Shown: positions 35,074 to 44,263, numbered from the stretch's first letter. The stretch is 64,000 nucleotides of DNA from an uncultured Tateyamaria sp. (GCF_947503465.1 NZ_CANNDN010000004.1:124001-188000), one strand, 5' to 3'. Program-made: numbers and translations. The notes: generated by a model from the letters alone, not told the origin.

Positions 35074-35669
35074 GTTCGCTTGCGTTCCAGCTGTGGTATG
35101 GTGCCGGTGGCCGGCGCGGCGCGAGAGCGTTCGCGCCATTGCCGTCGCAGCCCCAGCAAGAATGCCAGAAAAGCCAGATAGAGGGTGAATGTCAGGCTGA
35201 GCCGCGCGACCCCTTCCCGAAAGGTGAGCCCGCGCCCGCCCTGCCCTTCGCTGCGGTCGGTGCCGTGTTCGGCCCCGTCTGCCTGTTCAGGTCCGACGGC
35301 AACGTCCGTGCCCCCGGAACAGGCGGCATCGACCGCATCCGACACGCGCCGCAGATCATCGCGCAGCGCGCCGTCCACCTGCAACCCGCGCCCGTCCGCC
35401 AACGCCTGGGCCGTGGCCAGCACTGCACCTGCGGCACGCGCATCGCGGCGCGACACGTCCTGATCAAGCGATTGCATCACTGCCGCCGGGTTGATCTGAT
35501 CCAGATGCCTGCGCAGGGTCTGGCGGTGGTGCACCGACACGGTCCCGCCTGCGTCCAGTATCGCCAAAAGCGCCGAATTCGTGGCCCGCAACCCGCCCGG
35601 ATAGGCACAGGCGATTGCGACGGCTGGCGCCAGCATCAGACCAGCCAGCACTGCAAGGAACATGCGCAT
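35070..35669 (-). CDS. Hypothetical exported protein with C-terminal membrane helix
   Basis: A 199-residue protein without a recognised family. A signal peptide (MRMFLAVLAGLMLAPAVAIAC, cut near residue 21) is followed by a soluble domain with HHRQTLRRHLDQINPAAVMQSLD and regular helical spacing, an Asp/Glu/Gly-rich stretch, and one C-terminal helix (SLTFTLYLAFLAFLLGL) with a basic tail. The cysteine at the cut site could be a lipobox, but the AIAC context is weak. It lies between ybaB and recR on the opposite strand, interrupting that set. Start 35669 or 35663. Confidence 0.65.
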   Translation of the reverse strand: MRMFLAVLAGLMLAPAVAIACAYPGGLRATNSALLAILDAGGTVSVHHRQTLRRHLDQINPAAVMQSLDQDVSRRDARAAGAVLATAQALADGRGLQVDGALRDDLRRVSDAVDAACSGGTDVAVGPEQADGAEHGTDRSEGQGGRGLTFREGVARLSLTFTLYLAFLAFLLGLRRQWRERSRAAPATGTIPQLERKRT

Positions 35670-35782
35670 TCGACACCCGTGTCTGTTGTCATCAACGCCC
35701 GTTCTAGGGGCCGGGGATTGAGAAGTGGTGAACCGCATTAGACCCTTTTTGTTCTGCTCAAACCGCAATAGGGTCATGCCTG

Positions 35783-36376
35783 ATGAGCAGCACCCGTGAC
35801 ATAGACAACCTGATCGAATTGATGGCCAAGTTGCCGGGGCTTGGGCCACGGTCCGCGCGCCGGGCGGTGTTGCACCTGATCCGCAAGCGGGCGCTGTTGC
35901 TGACCCCGCTGGCCGGCATGATGCAGACGGTGGCCGCCACGGCGCGCGAATGCCTGAATTGCGGCAATGTCGGCACCAGCGACATCTGCGATATCTGCAC
36001 GTCGGAAAAACGCGCCACGGGCGAATTGTGTGTGGTCGAGGACGTGGCCGATCTGTGGGCGATGGAGCGGACGGCCGTGTTCAAGGGCCGCTATCACGTG
36101 CTGGGCGGCACCCTTTCGGCGCTGGATGCGATTGGCCCGGATGAATTGCGCATTCCGCGCCTGATCGACCGGGTGCAGACCGAAGGGATCACCGAGGTGA
36201 TCCTGGCCCTGAACGCCACCATCGACGGTCAGACCACCGCCCATTACATCGCGGATCAGCTGGAGGGTCAGGTCACGCTGACGTCGCTGGCGCAGGGTGT
36301 GCCGATCGGGGGCGAGCTGGACTATCTTGACGACGGGACCATCAGCGCCGCCTTGCGCGCGCGCAAGGCCCTGTAA
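35783..36376 (+). CDS. recR: Recombination protein RecR
   Basis: A 197-residue RecR. A helix-hairpin-helix region ([20 protein letters not shown], near 15-33), a four-cysteine zinc finger ([16 protein letters not shown], about 57-72), a Toprim domain ([13 protein letters not shown]) and the C-terminal Walker-like segment are all intact. It works with RecO and RecF in loading RecA at gaps. Its stop abuts the stop of the convergent threonine aldolase gene with no base between. Confidence 0.95.
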   Translation: MSSTRDIDNLIELMAKLPGLGPRSARRAVLHLIRKRALLLTPLAGMMQTVAATARECLNCGNVGTSDICDICTSEKRATGELCVVEDVADLWAMERTAVFKGRYHVLGGTLSALDAIGPDELRIPRLIDRVQTEGITEVILALNATIDGQTTAHYIADQLEGQVTLTSLAQGVPIGGELDYLDDGTISAALRARKAL

Positions 36377-37420
36377 TCACCCGCCAAAGAAGCTGCGGAG
36401 TCCGGTGACTGCAGCGTTCAGCCCATCATCCGTCACGTCCTTGTGCACCACAAGCCGCGTTGTTCCGGTCGCGCCCGTCAGGTGCACGCCATGGCGCGCC
36501 ATGTGCTGCGGGAAGGCATCGGTGACCCCGCCCGGCGGGGTGAAGAAGATCATGTTCGTTGCCTGCTGCACGTCGCCGTAGGGGCGCAGCGCATCGGCCA
36601 GCGTCGCGGCGCGCGCGTGATCTTCGGCCAGCCGGGACACGTTGTGGTCCAGCGCATGTAGCGCCGCCGCCGCCAGAATGCCCGCCTGCCGCGTGCCCCC
36701 GCCCAGCATCTTGCGCCAGCGGCGGGCCCGGTCAATCACGTCCTGCGGTCCAACCAGAACCGACCCCACGGGTGCCCCCAGCCCCTTGGACAGGCAGATC
36801 GACACGGTATCGAACAGATCGGCCAAGGCCGCCTCGGCGCAATTGAGGGCCGCAACGGCGTTGAAATAGCGTGCGCCGTCCAGATGCACGGCCAGACCCG
36901 CGTCGCGGCCCGCCTGCACTGCGTCCCCGAGACGGGTCAGGGGAATGGCGATGCCGTTATGGGTGTTTTCGAGGCTGAGCAGCCGCGTGATGGGCATGTG
37001 CGGATCGTCGTCCTTGACCGCCGCGGTGATGTGCGCAGGATCAAGCGCACCGTCAGCAGCAACGTCCAGCGGTTCCAGACCGATCCCGCCAAGGACCGAG
37101 GCGCCTTTCGCCTCGTATTTGTAGATGTGGTAGGGGCGACCGGTGATGACCTCTTCGCCCCGGGCGCAATGGGACAGAAGGCCGACAAAATTGCTTTGCG
37201 TGCCCGAGGTCAGGAACAGGCCCGCCGCCTTGCCCAGCCGTTCGGCCAGCGTCGTTTCGAGCCGGTTGACGGTGGGATCGTCGCCGAAAACGTCGTCGCC
37301 CACCTCGGCCTTGGCCATGGCAGCACGCATGGCAGCATCGGGGCGCGTGACGGTGTCGCTGCGCAGGTCGCAGAGGATGGGTGCGGTGGGCCCGTCGGGC
37401 AGGGATGCGTATTGGTTCAT
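36377..37420 (-). CDS. ltaE: Low-specificity L-threonine aldolase
   Basis: A 347-residue PLP enzyme of the threonine aldolase family, cleaving L-threonine and L-allo-threonine to glycine and acetaldehyde. Seen in the sequence: LRSDTVTRPDAAMRAAMAKAEVGDDVFGDDPT at the N-terminus and the PLP-lysine block SICLSKGLGAPVGSVLVG near residue 205. Length fits. It stands alone, convergent with recR, and is 29 bases downstream of otsA, possibly sharing its transcript. Confidence 0.92.
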   Translation of the reverse strand: MNQYASLPDGPTAPILCDLRSDTVTRPDAAMRAAMAKAEVGDDVFGDDPTVNRLETTLAERLGKAAGLFLTSGTQSNFVGLLSHCARGEEVITGRPYHIYKYEAKGASVLGGIGLEPLDVAADGALDPAHITAAVKDDDPHMPITRLLSLENTHNGIAIPLTRLGDAVQAGRDAGLAVHLDGARYFNAVAALNCAEAALADLFDTVSICLSKGLGAPVGSVLVGPQDVIDRARRWRKMLGGGTRQAGILAAAALHALDHNVSRLAEDHARAATLADALRPYGDVQQATNMIFFTPPGGVTDAFPQHMARHGVHLTGATGTTRLVVHKDVTDDGLNAAVTGLRSFFGG

Positions 37421-37449
37421 GGGGGGCCTCCGGTCAGAATGCCCCTATC

Positions 37450-38805
37450 CTATGACGTCCCGCGCAGGGCCGAAAGGTAGCTTTGTGTCCACCACGAGAT
37501 GTCTTCGCGCATGACGTTGTCGAACAGGGCGGCGTGCCGGTCCTGCCGTTCGCTTCGCGGCATGGTCAGGGCCTGTTCCACCGCTGCCCCCACTTCCGCG
37601 GTGTCGTAGGGGTTTACCATCAGGGCGTCGGTCAATTGTTCGGCGGCCCCCGCGAAATGCGACAGGATCAGAACGCCGGGATTTTCCGGGTTCTGGGCGG
37701 CGACGAATTCCTTGGCCACCAGGTTCATGCCGTCCGCCAGCGGTGTGACCATGGCGACATCGGCCCGACGGTAGACACCGGCAAGCATGTCGCGGTCAAC
37801 GGCGCGCCGGATGTAGCGGATGGGGGTCCAGTCCAGTTCCGAATGTGCGCCGTTTATGGTGCCAGCGGTTTGCTCAAGTTCGGTACGGATGTCACGGTAG
37901 GCATCCACATCCTCGCGCGAGGGGGGCGCGATCTGCAGCAGCGTGGCCTTGGGTGTGTCGGGCTTGCGGGCGTCAAGATACGCGGCGAACCCTTCGAAGC
38001 GGTGCACGAGCCCCTTCGAATAATCGAGCCGGTCAACGCCCAGCACCAGCTTTTGGCCAAGTGTCAGGGCCAGGGAAATGTCCGCCTCGTGTGTCTGGGC
38101 GAGTGACGCGAATTCGCGCGCGTCGATGCCGATGGGGAAATGCCGGGGCGCGGCACCGTTGTTCAGCGCGACCATGTGCCCTTGCGTGTCGAAAATCGCG
38201 TGGGGGTCGTCGCGGTAGTGCGCCATGACGCGGCCAACGTCGCCTTTGGTCTGCACGCCGAAGACGTCATAGGCGGCGACCCAATCCTTGAGGTCATTGG
38301 CCTGCGGCAGGGCCAATATGTCGGCCACGACGGGGAAGGGAATGTGCAGAAAGAACCCGATGCGGCACGACACGCCGCGGTCACGCAGCAACTTGGCAAG
38401 TGGAAGAAAGTGGTAGTCATGTATCCACAGAAGGTCATCGGGACCGGCGAACTCCGCCAGCATGTCAGCAAGCCGCGCGTTTACCGCGAGATAGTTGTCG
38501 GCATAGTCGGGTCGCAGATGCACAAGATCGGCGCGCCGGTGAAAGAGCGGCCAGAGGACCGAATTGGCATAGCCGAGATAGTACCCTTCTTGCTCGGACG
38601 GGGAGATGTCGAAAACCATGCGCGTATAGTCGCCGCGGGCGATTTCGCGCAACTTGGGTTCGGGCTTTTCCACGGGCGTGCCGCTGGTGCCGATCCAAAC
38701 ACCGCCTTCGGTGGTCAGGCAGTCGTGCAACGCAACGACGAGGCCGCCGGAGGGCTGTGCCTCGGTCGGGATGCGGTTCGAGACGACGATCAGACGACCG
38801 GACAT
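37450..38805 (-). CDS. otsA: Trehalose-6-phosphate synthase
   Basis: A 451-residue GT20 glycosyltransferase that makes trehalose-6-phosphate from UDP-glucose and glucose-6-phosphate. It begins [20 protein letters not shown], with [22 protein letters not shown] and [12 protein letters not shown] as the family blocks. ATG 38805 was chosen because the conserved start lies there; the frame continues open upstream without homology. otsB lies 16 bases upstream in the same operon, giving the full two-step route to the osmoprotectant trehalose. Confidence 0.94.
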   Translation of the reverse strand: MSGRLIVVSNRIPTEAQPSGGLVVALHDCLTTEGGVWIGTSGTPVEKPEPKLREIARGDYTRMVFDISPSEQEGYYLGYANSVLWPLFHRRADLVHLRPDYADNYLAVNARLADMLAEFAGPDDLLWIHDYHFLPLAKLLRDRGVSCRIGFFLHIPFPVVADILALPQANDLKDWVAAYDVFGVQTKGDVGRVMAHYRDDPHAIFDTQGHMVALNNGAAPRHFPIGIDAREFASLAQTHEADISLALTLGQKLVLGVDRLDYSKGLVHRFEGFAAYLDARKPDTPKATLLQIAPPSREDVDAYRDIRTELEQTAGTINGAHSELDWTPIRYIRRAVDRDMLAGVYRRADVAMVTPLADGMNLVAKEFVAAQNPENPGVLILSHFAGAAEQLTDALMVNPYDTAEVGAAVEQALTMPRSERQDRHAALFDNVMREDISWWTQSYLSALRGTS

Positions 38806-38821
38806 GGGACCCCCTGTTTCA

Positions 38822-39562
38822 TCATTGCCAATGACCAAGCAGCGCGCGCACGGCGCCCGGGTCGGGCAGGCGATGATGCGCCGCGCTGTCACCAGGCCCC
38901 ACCTTGATGGCGATGCCGCCATGTGCCTGTGCCCAGGCCATGGCGGGTTCGTCGGTGGTGTCATCGCCCATCATGACGGGCGCGCGCCCCTGAAAGCCCG
39001 GCATGTCCATCACATCGGCCAGCGCCAGATCCTTGCCGACACCGCGCGGTCGCATCTCGACCGCCATCTTGGCGGGATGGGCTTCGAACGCCGGGTGCGA
39101 AAGAGCGAGGCGGCCCGTAAAGTCGTGAACGGTGTTTTCAAGGTCGGGCTGCGCACGGTAGTGCAGCACGAGGCCGGTGGGTTTCTCTTCGAGCAGCAGT
39201 GCCGGCTGTGTGTCGGCGAATGCGCGCGCCGCATTCCGCAGCATGTGCAGCGCATCGGGCGGCAGGTCGACACGCGACGCAAACGTGCCGTCGCGCCGCC
39301 ATTCGGCACCGTGCCCACCAACGATCAGACCGGCATAGTCCGGCAACCACCGCGCGAGGTCACGCACGGCGCGACCCGAGACAAGCGCCAGCGCACCGCC
39401 TGCCCTGTCTGCAACGGCGTGCAGGATCTGCGGCAGATCATCGGGAATGTGGATCGCATCGGGGGTCGGCGCGAGATCAACCAGGGTGCCGTCGAAATCA
39501 AGAAAAACTGCCGCCCCATCACAGGGCGGCAGAAACGATGTATCGGGCGTGTGAGCGTCCAT
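38822..39562 (-). CDS. otsB: Trehalose-6-phosphate phosphatase
   Basis: A 246-residue HAD-type phosphatase. Motif I is FLDFDGTLVDLAPTPDAI (nucleophile Asp23, Asp25), a VSGRAVRDL motif II region follows, with the capping domain and GDDTTDEPAM as motif IV. It removes phosphate from trehalose-6-phosphate. It is the first gene of the otsB-otsA pair. Confidence 0.93.
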   Translation of the reverse strand: MDAHTPDTSFLPPCDGAAVFLDFDGTLVDLAPTPDAIHIPDDLPQILHAVADRAGGALALVSGRAVRDLARWLPDYAGLIVGGHGAEWRRDGTFASRVDLPPDALHMLRNAARAFADTQPALLLEEKPTGLVLHYRAQPDLENTVHDFTGRLALSHPAFEAHPAKMAVEMRPRGVGKDLALADVMDMPGFQGRAPVMMGDDTTDEPAMAWAQAHGGIAIKVGPGDSAAHHRLPDPGAVRALLGHWQ

Positions 39563-39604
39563 GATAGAGGTACGTCCGGCCCGCCGCTTTGGTTCCGCTT
39601 TTCG

Positions 39605-40357
39605 TCAGGGCTGTTCGTCGTCGTCGCTGCCACCCTTGGGCAGGTTGAAGAAGCTGTCGGCATCAACCAGCGTGCTTTCGTCTTCCTTGTCGTCGTCCCC
39701 GTCATCGGCCAGCGAGAAGGTTTCAAGCCCTTCGATCGCAGTCGGGATCTTGGGCTCGGCCTCCATGCCCAGCGATTGTTCCGTGCTCACCAGCTTGCGC
39801 CGTTCGTCATCGGACATGACAGAGCCTTCGGCCGCCTTTTTCGACGCGGCCTTTTGCACTGCGGCGTCCAGTTCGGACTGTTTGGTCAGGCCAAGCGCCA
39901 CCGGGTCGACCGGCTGGATGTTCGAGATGTTCCAGTGGGTGCGGTCGCGAATCGACTGGATCGTCGGCTTGGTCGTGCCCACCAGTTTCGAGATCTGGCC
40001 GTCGGTCAGTTCGGGGTGGAATTTCACCAGCCAGTAGATGGCGGCAGGCCGGTCCTGGCGCTTGGACAGCGGGGTATATCGCGGGCCGCGGCGCTTTTCC
40101 TCGCCCACGGCGGCGGCGTTGAACTTGAGTTGCAGTTTGTGCATCGGGTTGGCTTCGGCGGCATCGATTTCGTCCTGCGTCAGCTGGTTGTTTGCTATGG
40201 GATCAAAGCCTTTGACCCCGGCGGCCACGTCGCCATCTGCAATGCCCTGCACTTCCAGTTCGTGCATGCCAACAAAGTCCGCGATCTGTTTGAAGCTGAT
40301 CGTCGTGTTGTCCACCAGCCAGACGGCGGTGGCCTTGGCCATGATCGGTTTTGCCAT
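39605..40357 (-). CDS. trcR: Cell-cycle transcriptional regulator TrcR (DUF1013)
   Basis: A 250-residue protein of the alphaproteobacterial DUF1013/TrcR family. The N-terminal half has MAKPIMAKATAVWLVDNTTISFKQIADFVGMHELEVQGIADGD and a second helix-turn-helix-like unit (WLVKFHPELTDGQISKLVGTTKPTIQSIRDRTHWN, about 140-175). The C-terminus is acidic. In Caulobacter relatives it is linked to cell-cycle transcription. ATG 40357 has AGGAG nine bases upstream; GTG 40363 is an alternative. Confidence 0.88.
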   Translation of the reverse strand: MAKPIMAKATAVWLVDNTTISFKQIADFVGMHELEVQGIADGDVAAGVKGFDPIANNQLTQDEIDAAEANPMHKLQLKFNAAAVGEEKRRGPRYTPLSKRQDRPAAIYWLVKFHPELTDGQISKLVGTTKPTIQSIRDRTHWNISNIQPVDPVALGLTKQSELDAAVQKAASKKAAEGSVMSDDERRKLVSTEQSLGMEAEPKIPTAIEGLETFSLADDGDDDKEDESTLVDADSFFNLPKGGSDDDEQP

Positions 40358-40483
40358 TTTCACATGCTCCTATGCATAACTGTCCCGTCGCCTGAAAGAG
40401 GCTGCCTTGGGGGCCAAGGCGGGTTTCCATTGTCGGGGAACTTGGACGCGATATAGTCGGCTGCGACGAAAAAGGAAAGCCTT

Positions 40484-41113
40484 ATGCGCAGTGTTTTGAT
40501 GTGGTTGGTGATGGCGAGCGCTGCGTGGGCGCAGGACCGGTCGGGCGCGTTCGACTATTACGTGTTGGCGCTCAGCTGGTCACCCAATTGGTGCGCCTAT
40601 GAAGGCGATGCGCGCGGGTCGGACCAGTGCGATGCACGCCATGACCATGGCTGGATCCTGCATGGGCTGTGGCCGCAATATCACCGCGGATGGCCCGAAT
40701 ACTGCAAGACCGCAGAACGGCCGCCCAGTCGCGCCATGACCCGGGATATGGCGGATATCATGGGGACCTCGGGGCTGGCCTGGCACCAGTGGAAAAAGCA
40801 TGGCGTGTGTTCCGGCCTGTCGGCGCCTGCCTATTACGCGCTGTCGCGACAGGCCTATGACAGCGTCGTGCGCCCGCCCGTCTTCCGCAAACTGGACAAG
40901 ACGGTGAAACTGCCCGCGTCCGTGGTGGAAGAGGCATTCCTGCAGTCCAACCCGGACATGGAGCCCGACGGCGTGACGATCACCTGCCGCCAGGGACACA
41001 TTCAGGAAGCCCGCATTTGCCTGTCGCGCGACGACCTGACGCCTGTTCCGTGCGGCCAGGATGTTGTGCGCGATTGCCGGGCGCGGGATGCGCTATTCAC
41101 GCCCATCCGCTGA
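40484..41113 (+). CDS. Ribonuclease T2 family protein
   Basis: A 209-residue exported protein. A signal peptide (cut at AWA-Q, residue 16) precedes the T2 fold with CAS-I as HGLWP (60-64) and CAS-II as HQWKKHG (101-107). Classical T2 enzymes have HEWxKHG, so the catalytic glutamate is glutamine (Gln102) here. Paired cysteines (37, 49, 74 and 109) remain. It would cleave RNA in the periplasm if active. Its last 21 bases overlap the convergent desaturase gene. Confidence 0.86.
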   Translation: MRSVLMWLVMASAAWAQDRSGAFDYYVLALSWSPNWCAYEGDARGSDQCDARHDHGWILHGLWPQYHRGWPEYCKTAERPPSRAMTRDMADIMGTSGLAWHQWKKHGVCSGLSAPAYYALSRQAYDSVVRPPVFRKLDKTVKLPASVVEEAFLQSNPDMEPDGVTITCRQGHIQEARICLSRDDLTPVPCGQDVVRDCRARDALFTPIR

Positions 41114-41956
41114 GGGCGGCCGCCACCCCGGCGGGCGCATCATGTAGCGCCACGCCTCGTCCCATGTGCTGGCGTGCCGCATGTCGCGCCACAGGCCCGG
41201 CAGTTCCGAGAACCAGACCACAACCGGATTGCGGCTGTCGAAGTCGCGCTTGAGGCCATAGCGTGGCGTCTCCTCCTCGGCCTGGTAGGTGCCGAACAGC
41301 TGATCCCAGATCACGGTGATGCCGCCATAGTTGCGGTCGATATACTTGTCATCACAGCCGTGATGCACCCGGTGATTGGCAGGGCTGTTCATCACCCTGT
41401 CGAACCAACCCAACCTGCCAATCACCTCGGTGTGGATCCAGGTCTGGTAGGCCAGCACGGTGATGATGCCGAAAAAGATCATCTCGGGTGAAAAACCAAG
41501 ACATACCAGCGGGATATGCGCAATCAGGCTCCAGACCCCTTCCAGCGGGCCAAATCGGATACCCGTGATGATGTTGTAGTCGCGGGACGAATGGTGCACG
41601 GCGTGCTGGGTCCACAGCAGGCGCACCTCGTGGGCGATGCGGTGTTCCCAGTAATACGTGAGATCCGCAGCAACAACCGCTAGCGCGATGCCCCGCCAGG
41701 TCAGCGGAATTTGCCAGGGCTGCGCCACCTCGGCCAGGATGTAGAAGATCGCATAGCCACCGGTCAGGATTAGCACCTCGAACACCAGATAGGGGATCTG
41801 TGTCGAGGCACTGACCGCCATTTCGGCCAGGGTCCGGCCCTTGTGTTCCCCCTTGAACAGCACCTCGGCCGTTTCGATCAACAGGATGGCGACGCCAATG
41901 AGGAAGAACACTTCGTCTATCTGTGTGCCCAGAGCGTCAAGTGCGGTGGGTGTCAT
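41093..41956 (-). CDS. Sterol desaturase/fatty acid hydroxylase family membrane protein
   Basis: A 287-residue diiron membrane enzyme. Histidine clusters EHRIAHE, HHSSRD and NHRVHHG supply the iron ligands; four hydrophobic helices surround them (about 13-35, 50-72, 82-105, 150-180). Family members hydroxylate or desaturate lipids or carotenoid-type substrates; the natural substrate here is unknown. The ATG overlaps the stop of the upstream TetR gene (ATGA, 41953-41956), so repressor and enzyme form one operon. Confidence 0.87.
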   Translation of the reverse strand: MTPTALDALGTQIDEVFFLIGVAILLIETAEVLFKGEHKGRTLAEMAVSASTQIPYLVFEVLILTGGYAIFYILAEVAQPWQIPLTWRGIALAVVAADLTYYWEHRIAHEVRLLWTQHAVHHSSRDYNIITGIRFGPLEGVWSLIAHIPLVCLGFSPEMIFFGIITVLAYQTWIHTEVIGRLGWFDRVMNSPANHRVHHGCDDKYIDRNYGGITVIWDQLFGTYQAEEETPRYGLKRDFDSRNPVVVWFSELPGLWRDMRHASTWDEAWRYMMRPPGWRPPSADGRE

Positions 41957-42501
41957 GGTCTGGTCCCTTGTGTCAGTGTCCGCCAGGCGAAGGCAGCAGC
42001 CTGTTTGGGGGTGGCATCGCCGGAGGTGACCATCGTCCAACCGGCGTAGATCAGGTTTTCATAAGCCTGCACGATCCACTCCGTCGGGACATGAGGGTCA
42101 AAGGTGCCTTCGGCCTTGGCCATATCGATATCATGCGCCAGGTCATGGGTTTGCGCAGCGTAAACTGCGGCCACACGCGGGTCATGTGCTGCGGGCTCGG
42201 TTGCCAGAAACATGTGCCGCGCGGCCAGTGGCAGGATGGCGTGCAAGGCCATCTCCAGCCCTTGGGTATAGGTGGCGCAGTCCGCAACCGCGTGGTTGAC
42301 CGCATCGTCCAGTTCCCTGGCTGCGGCCAGTGTCAGTGCGACCATCAGATCGTCGCGGCCGGAAAAGTGGCGATGCAGCGTCGCCCGACCGACCCCGGCG
42401 GCCTTGGCAACATCTGCCAGGGATGCACCGGGATTTTGACTGAACACGTCGAAAGCAGCGTTCAGGATTACATTGGATGATGATACATCTTTGTCTCGCA
42501 T
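41953..42501 (-). CDS. TetR/AcrR-family regulator of the desaturase operon
   Basis: A 182-residue TetR protein. The N-terminal domain reads ILNAAFDVFSQNPGASLADVAKAAGVGRATLHRHFSGRDDL. The helical C-terminal domain has several histidines. ATG 42501 (MRDKDVSSS) or 42510. A three-part GAGACA/TGTCTC operator (42492-42517) covers the start-codon region, so the gene very likely represses itself and the desaturase. Confidence 0.85.
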   Translation of the reverse strand: MRDKDVSSSNVILNAAFDVFSQNPGASLADVAKAAGVGRATLHRHFSGRDDLMVALTLAAARELDDAVNHAVADCATYTQGLEMALHAILPLAARHMFLATEPAAHDPRVAAVYAAQTHDLAHDIDMAKAEGTFDPHVPTEWIVQAYENLIYAGWTMVTSGDATPKQAAAFAWRTLTQGTRP

Positions 42502-42517
42502 GAGACACATATGTCTC
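42492..42517. promoter_or_regulatory. Triple half-site TetR operator over the start codon
   Basis: Three half-sites in a row with 4-base spacers: TGTCTC (42492), GAGACA (42502), TGTCTC (42512). They form two overlapping 16-bp palindromes, TGTCTCGCATGAGACA and GAGACACATATGTCTC. The ATG of the TetR gene at 42501 lies inside the first. Confidence 0.7.
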
Positions 42518-42608
42518 GATTCGTTGCCAAGTTCAAGATGCACCCGTGACAGCCGTTGCGTGCCTGGTCACATCGCATCGGTCATGGCAGATGTCGGAGC
42601 CTCCGGCG

Positions 42609-42787
42609 GTCGTATTTTTGGTCGGAAGAAACGAAAACGCCCGCGCCACTCATCCAATGTGAGCACCGCGGGCGAAAAGGGAAGCATGCGCTTCTCCCGA
42701 CGCGGCCATCGGCTCGACAGCCTGTACCGCCCTCTCAAGGAAAGGCATTAACCTTAACAAGGCGTTTCTTTCGACCAAAAATACGAC
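42609..42787. repeat. 179-bp element bounded by 25-bp inverted repeats
   Basis: GTCGTATTTTTGGTCGG plus GAAGAAACG (42609-42633) is repeated in reverse complement at 42763-42787 with one mismatch in 25. Between them are two internal hairpins, CGCCCGCG/CGCGGGCG (42638-42645 with 42667-42674) and GAAGC-ATGC-GCTTC (42681-42694). No clear target-site duplication flanks it and no open frame of note lies in it. It fills the gap 42502-42868 between the TetR gene and the quinone oxidoreductase. It could be a MITE-like element or a structured RNA. The right arm is also part of hairpin-repeat copy 3. Confidence 0.6.
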
Positions 42788-42830
42788 GGGGGTGAGCGCG
42801 TATGCGCGAGGGGGCTGGCCCCCTCCCTTT
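42763..42830. repeat. Modular hairpin repeat, copy 3
   Basis: TTTCTTTCGACCAAAAATAC (42765-42784), then GACGGGGG, GCGC-GTAT-GCGC (42796-42807) and GAGGGGGC-TG-GCCCCCTC (42808-42825). The order, a CCAAAAATA core, GGGG, a GCGC hairpin, GAG(A)GGGG and a G/C hairpin, matches copy 1 at 6463. It is immediately downstream of the quinone oxidoreductase stop (42869, minus strand). Confidence 0.5.
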
Positions 42831-42868
42831 AAAAAATCGCGTGGGCGCAGCCCTCATTTGGATCAAGG

Positions 42869-43858
42869 TCATCCGCCTGCGACTTCCAGGACAATCTTGC
42901 CGATATGGCCTGAACTTTCCATGCGGGCATGGGCAGCTGCCGCATCGCCCAGGTCAAATTCGGAATCCATGACCGGGCCAATTCGGCCCGCAGACAACAA
43001 GGGCCAAACGGCTTCACGCAGATCCCGCGCGATCCACGCCTTGGCCAGATCGCTTTGGGGACGCAGGGTGCTTCCGGTCATGGTCAGCCGCCGGGTCATC
43101 AGCTGAACAAAGTTCACGTCGGCCTTGGGCCCTTGCAAAAAGGCGATCTGGACCAGGCGACCATCGTCGGCAAGCGCGGACAGGTTGCGCGCGATATAAG
43201 GGCCACCGACCATGCACAGGATGAGGTGCGCGCCGCCTTCGGACTTTAGGCAGTCCGTGAAATCATCTTCGCGGTAGTTGATCGCCACTTCGGCGCCCAG
43301 GTCACGACAGGCCTGACACTTCTCTTCGGACCCTGCGGTTGCGAAGACGCGCGCGCCAAAGTGATGTGCCAGTTGGATCGCGGTTGTCCCGATCCCTGAC
43401 GAACCACCGTGGACCAGAAACCGTTCGCCCCCTGTCAGTTGGCCCCGGGTAAAGACGTTGGACCAGACGGTGAAATAGGTTTCGGGCAGACAGGCCGCCT
43501 GCTTCAGGGTCATCCCATCCGGCACGGGCAGGCAATGCGCTGCCGGCGTCGCCACGTATTCGGCGTACCCGCCGCCGGGCAGCAGGGCGCACACCGTGTC
43601 GCCAACCGACCAGTCGCTGACGCCGGGGCCGACCTCGACAATGGTGCCGGATGCTTCAAGCCCAGGCAGATCGCTGGCGCCCGGCGGAGGATTATAGAGA
43701 CCCGCCCGCTGCAAGGCGTCGGGCCGGTTGACGCCTGTCCACGCCACTTCGATCACCACCTGGCCGTGACCCGCCGTGGGTCGCGGACGGGTGACGAGGT
43801 GCAGCACCTCGGGCCCGCCGGGGGCATTGATTTCGACCGCGCGCATGTCCTGCACCAT
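42869..43858 (-). CDS. NAD(P)H-quinone oxidoreductase (MDR family)
   Basis: A 329-residue medium-chain reductase without the catalytic zinc site, of the quinone oxidoreductase type (MRAVEINAPGGPEVLHLVTRPRP start, AWTGVNRPDALQRAGLYNPPPGASDLPGLEASG, then the NADPH motif GGSSGIGTTAIQLA). It reduces quinones or enones using NADPH. ATG 43858 (MVQDMRAVEI) has AGGGA upstream; 43846 is possible. It is divergent from the small membrane protein at 43916. Confidence 0.88.
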   Translation of the reverse strand: MVQDMRAVEINAPGGPEVLHLVTRPRPTAGHGQVVIEVAWTGVNRPDALQRAGLYNPPPGASDLPGLEASGTIVEVGPGVSDWSVGDTVCALLPGGGYAEYVATPAAHCLPVPDGMTLKQAACLPETYFTVWSNVFTRGQLTGGERFLVHGGSSGIGTTAIQLAHHFGARVFATAGSEEKCQACRDLGAEVAINYREDDFTDCLKSEGGAHLILCMVGGPYIARNLSALADDGRLVQIAFLQGPKADVNFVQLMTRRLTMTGSTLRPQSDLAKAWIARDLREAVWPLLSAGRIGPVMDSEFDLGDAAAAHARMESSGHIGKIVLEVAGG

Positions 43859-43915
43859 TCTGATCCCTTTCGTTTTGCACATCGTACCTTGGAAGCAACC
43901 GGGAAAGGAACCCAT

Positions 43916-44263
43916 ATGCTGATCGCCGCGCTTGTTGTGAACCTGGTCATCCTGGTGCCCGTGATCGCGGGCCTTGTCCGGGGGCGGATGGACCTTGCAT
44001 TTGGGCCCGACACCGATGCGCGCCGCATCCTGCTGTGCCTGTATTGCAGCATCGCGGTGGCGAGCGCCGTGCTGATCCTGCTGCACGTGCTAGGCGCGGC
44101 GTGGGCCGTGCCGATGACGTTTGCCCTGTTCGCCGTGCAGATCATGTACAAGCTGGCCACCGTGGTCATGGTGGGCCTGCACAGCCCGGTCGTCGCCACG
44201 AATCTGTGCGTTGTGGTATTCCAGTTGTCCGCCATCTTGGCGTGGTCAGGTGCGGGGGGATGA
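43916..44263 (+). CDS. Hypothetical four-helix membrane protein
   Basis: A 115-residue protein, almost all membrane helices (about 3-22, 38-60, 63-82 and 90-110), with no family that I recognise. AAGGAA lies five bases before ATG 43916, supporting the start. The only polar part is GLVRGRMDLAFGPDTDARR. Its 3' end overlaps the convergent COQ9 gene by 18 bases. Confidence 0.65.
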   Translation: MLIAALVVNLVILVPVIAGLVRGRMDLAFGPDTDARRILLCLYCSIAVASAVLILLHVLGAAWAVPMTFALFAVQIMYKLATVVMVGLHSPVVATNLCVVVFQLSAILAWSGAGG

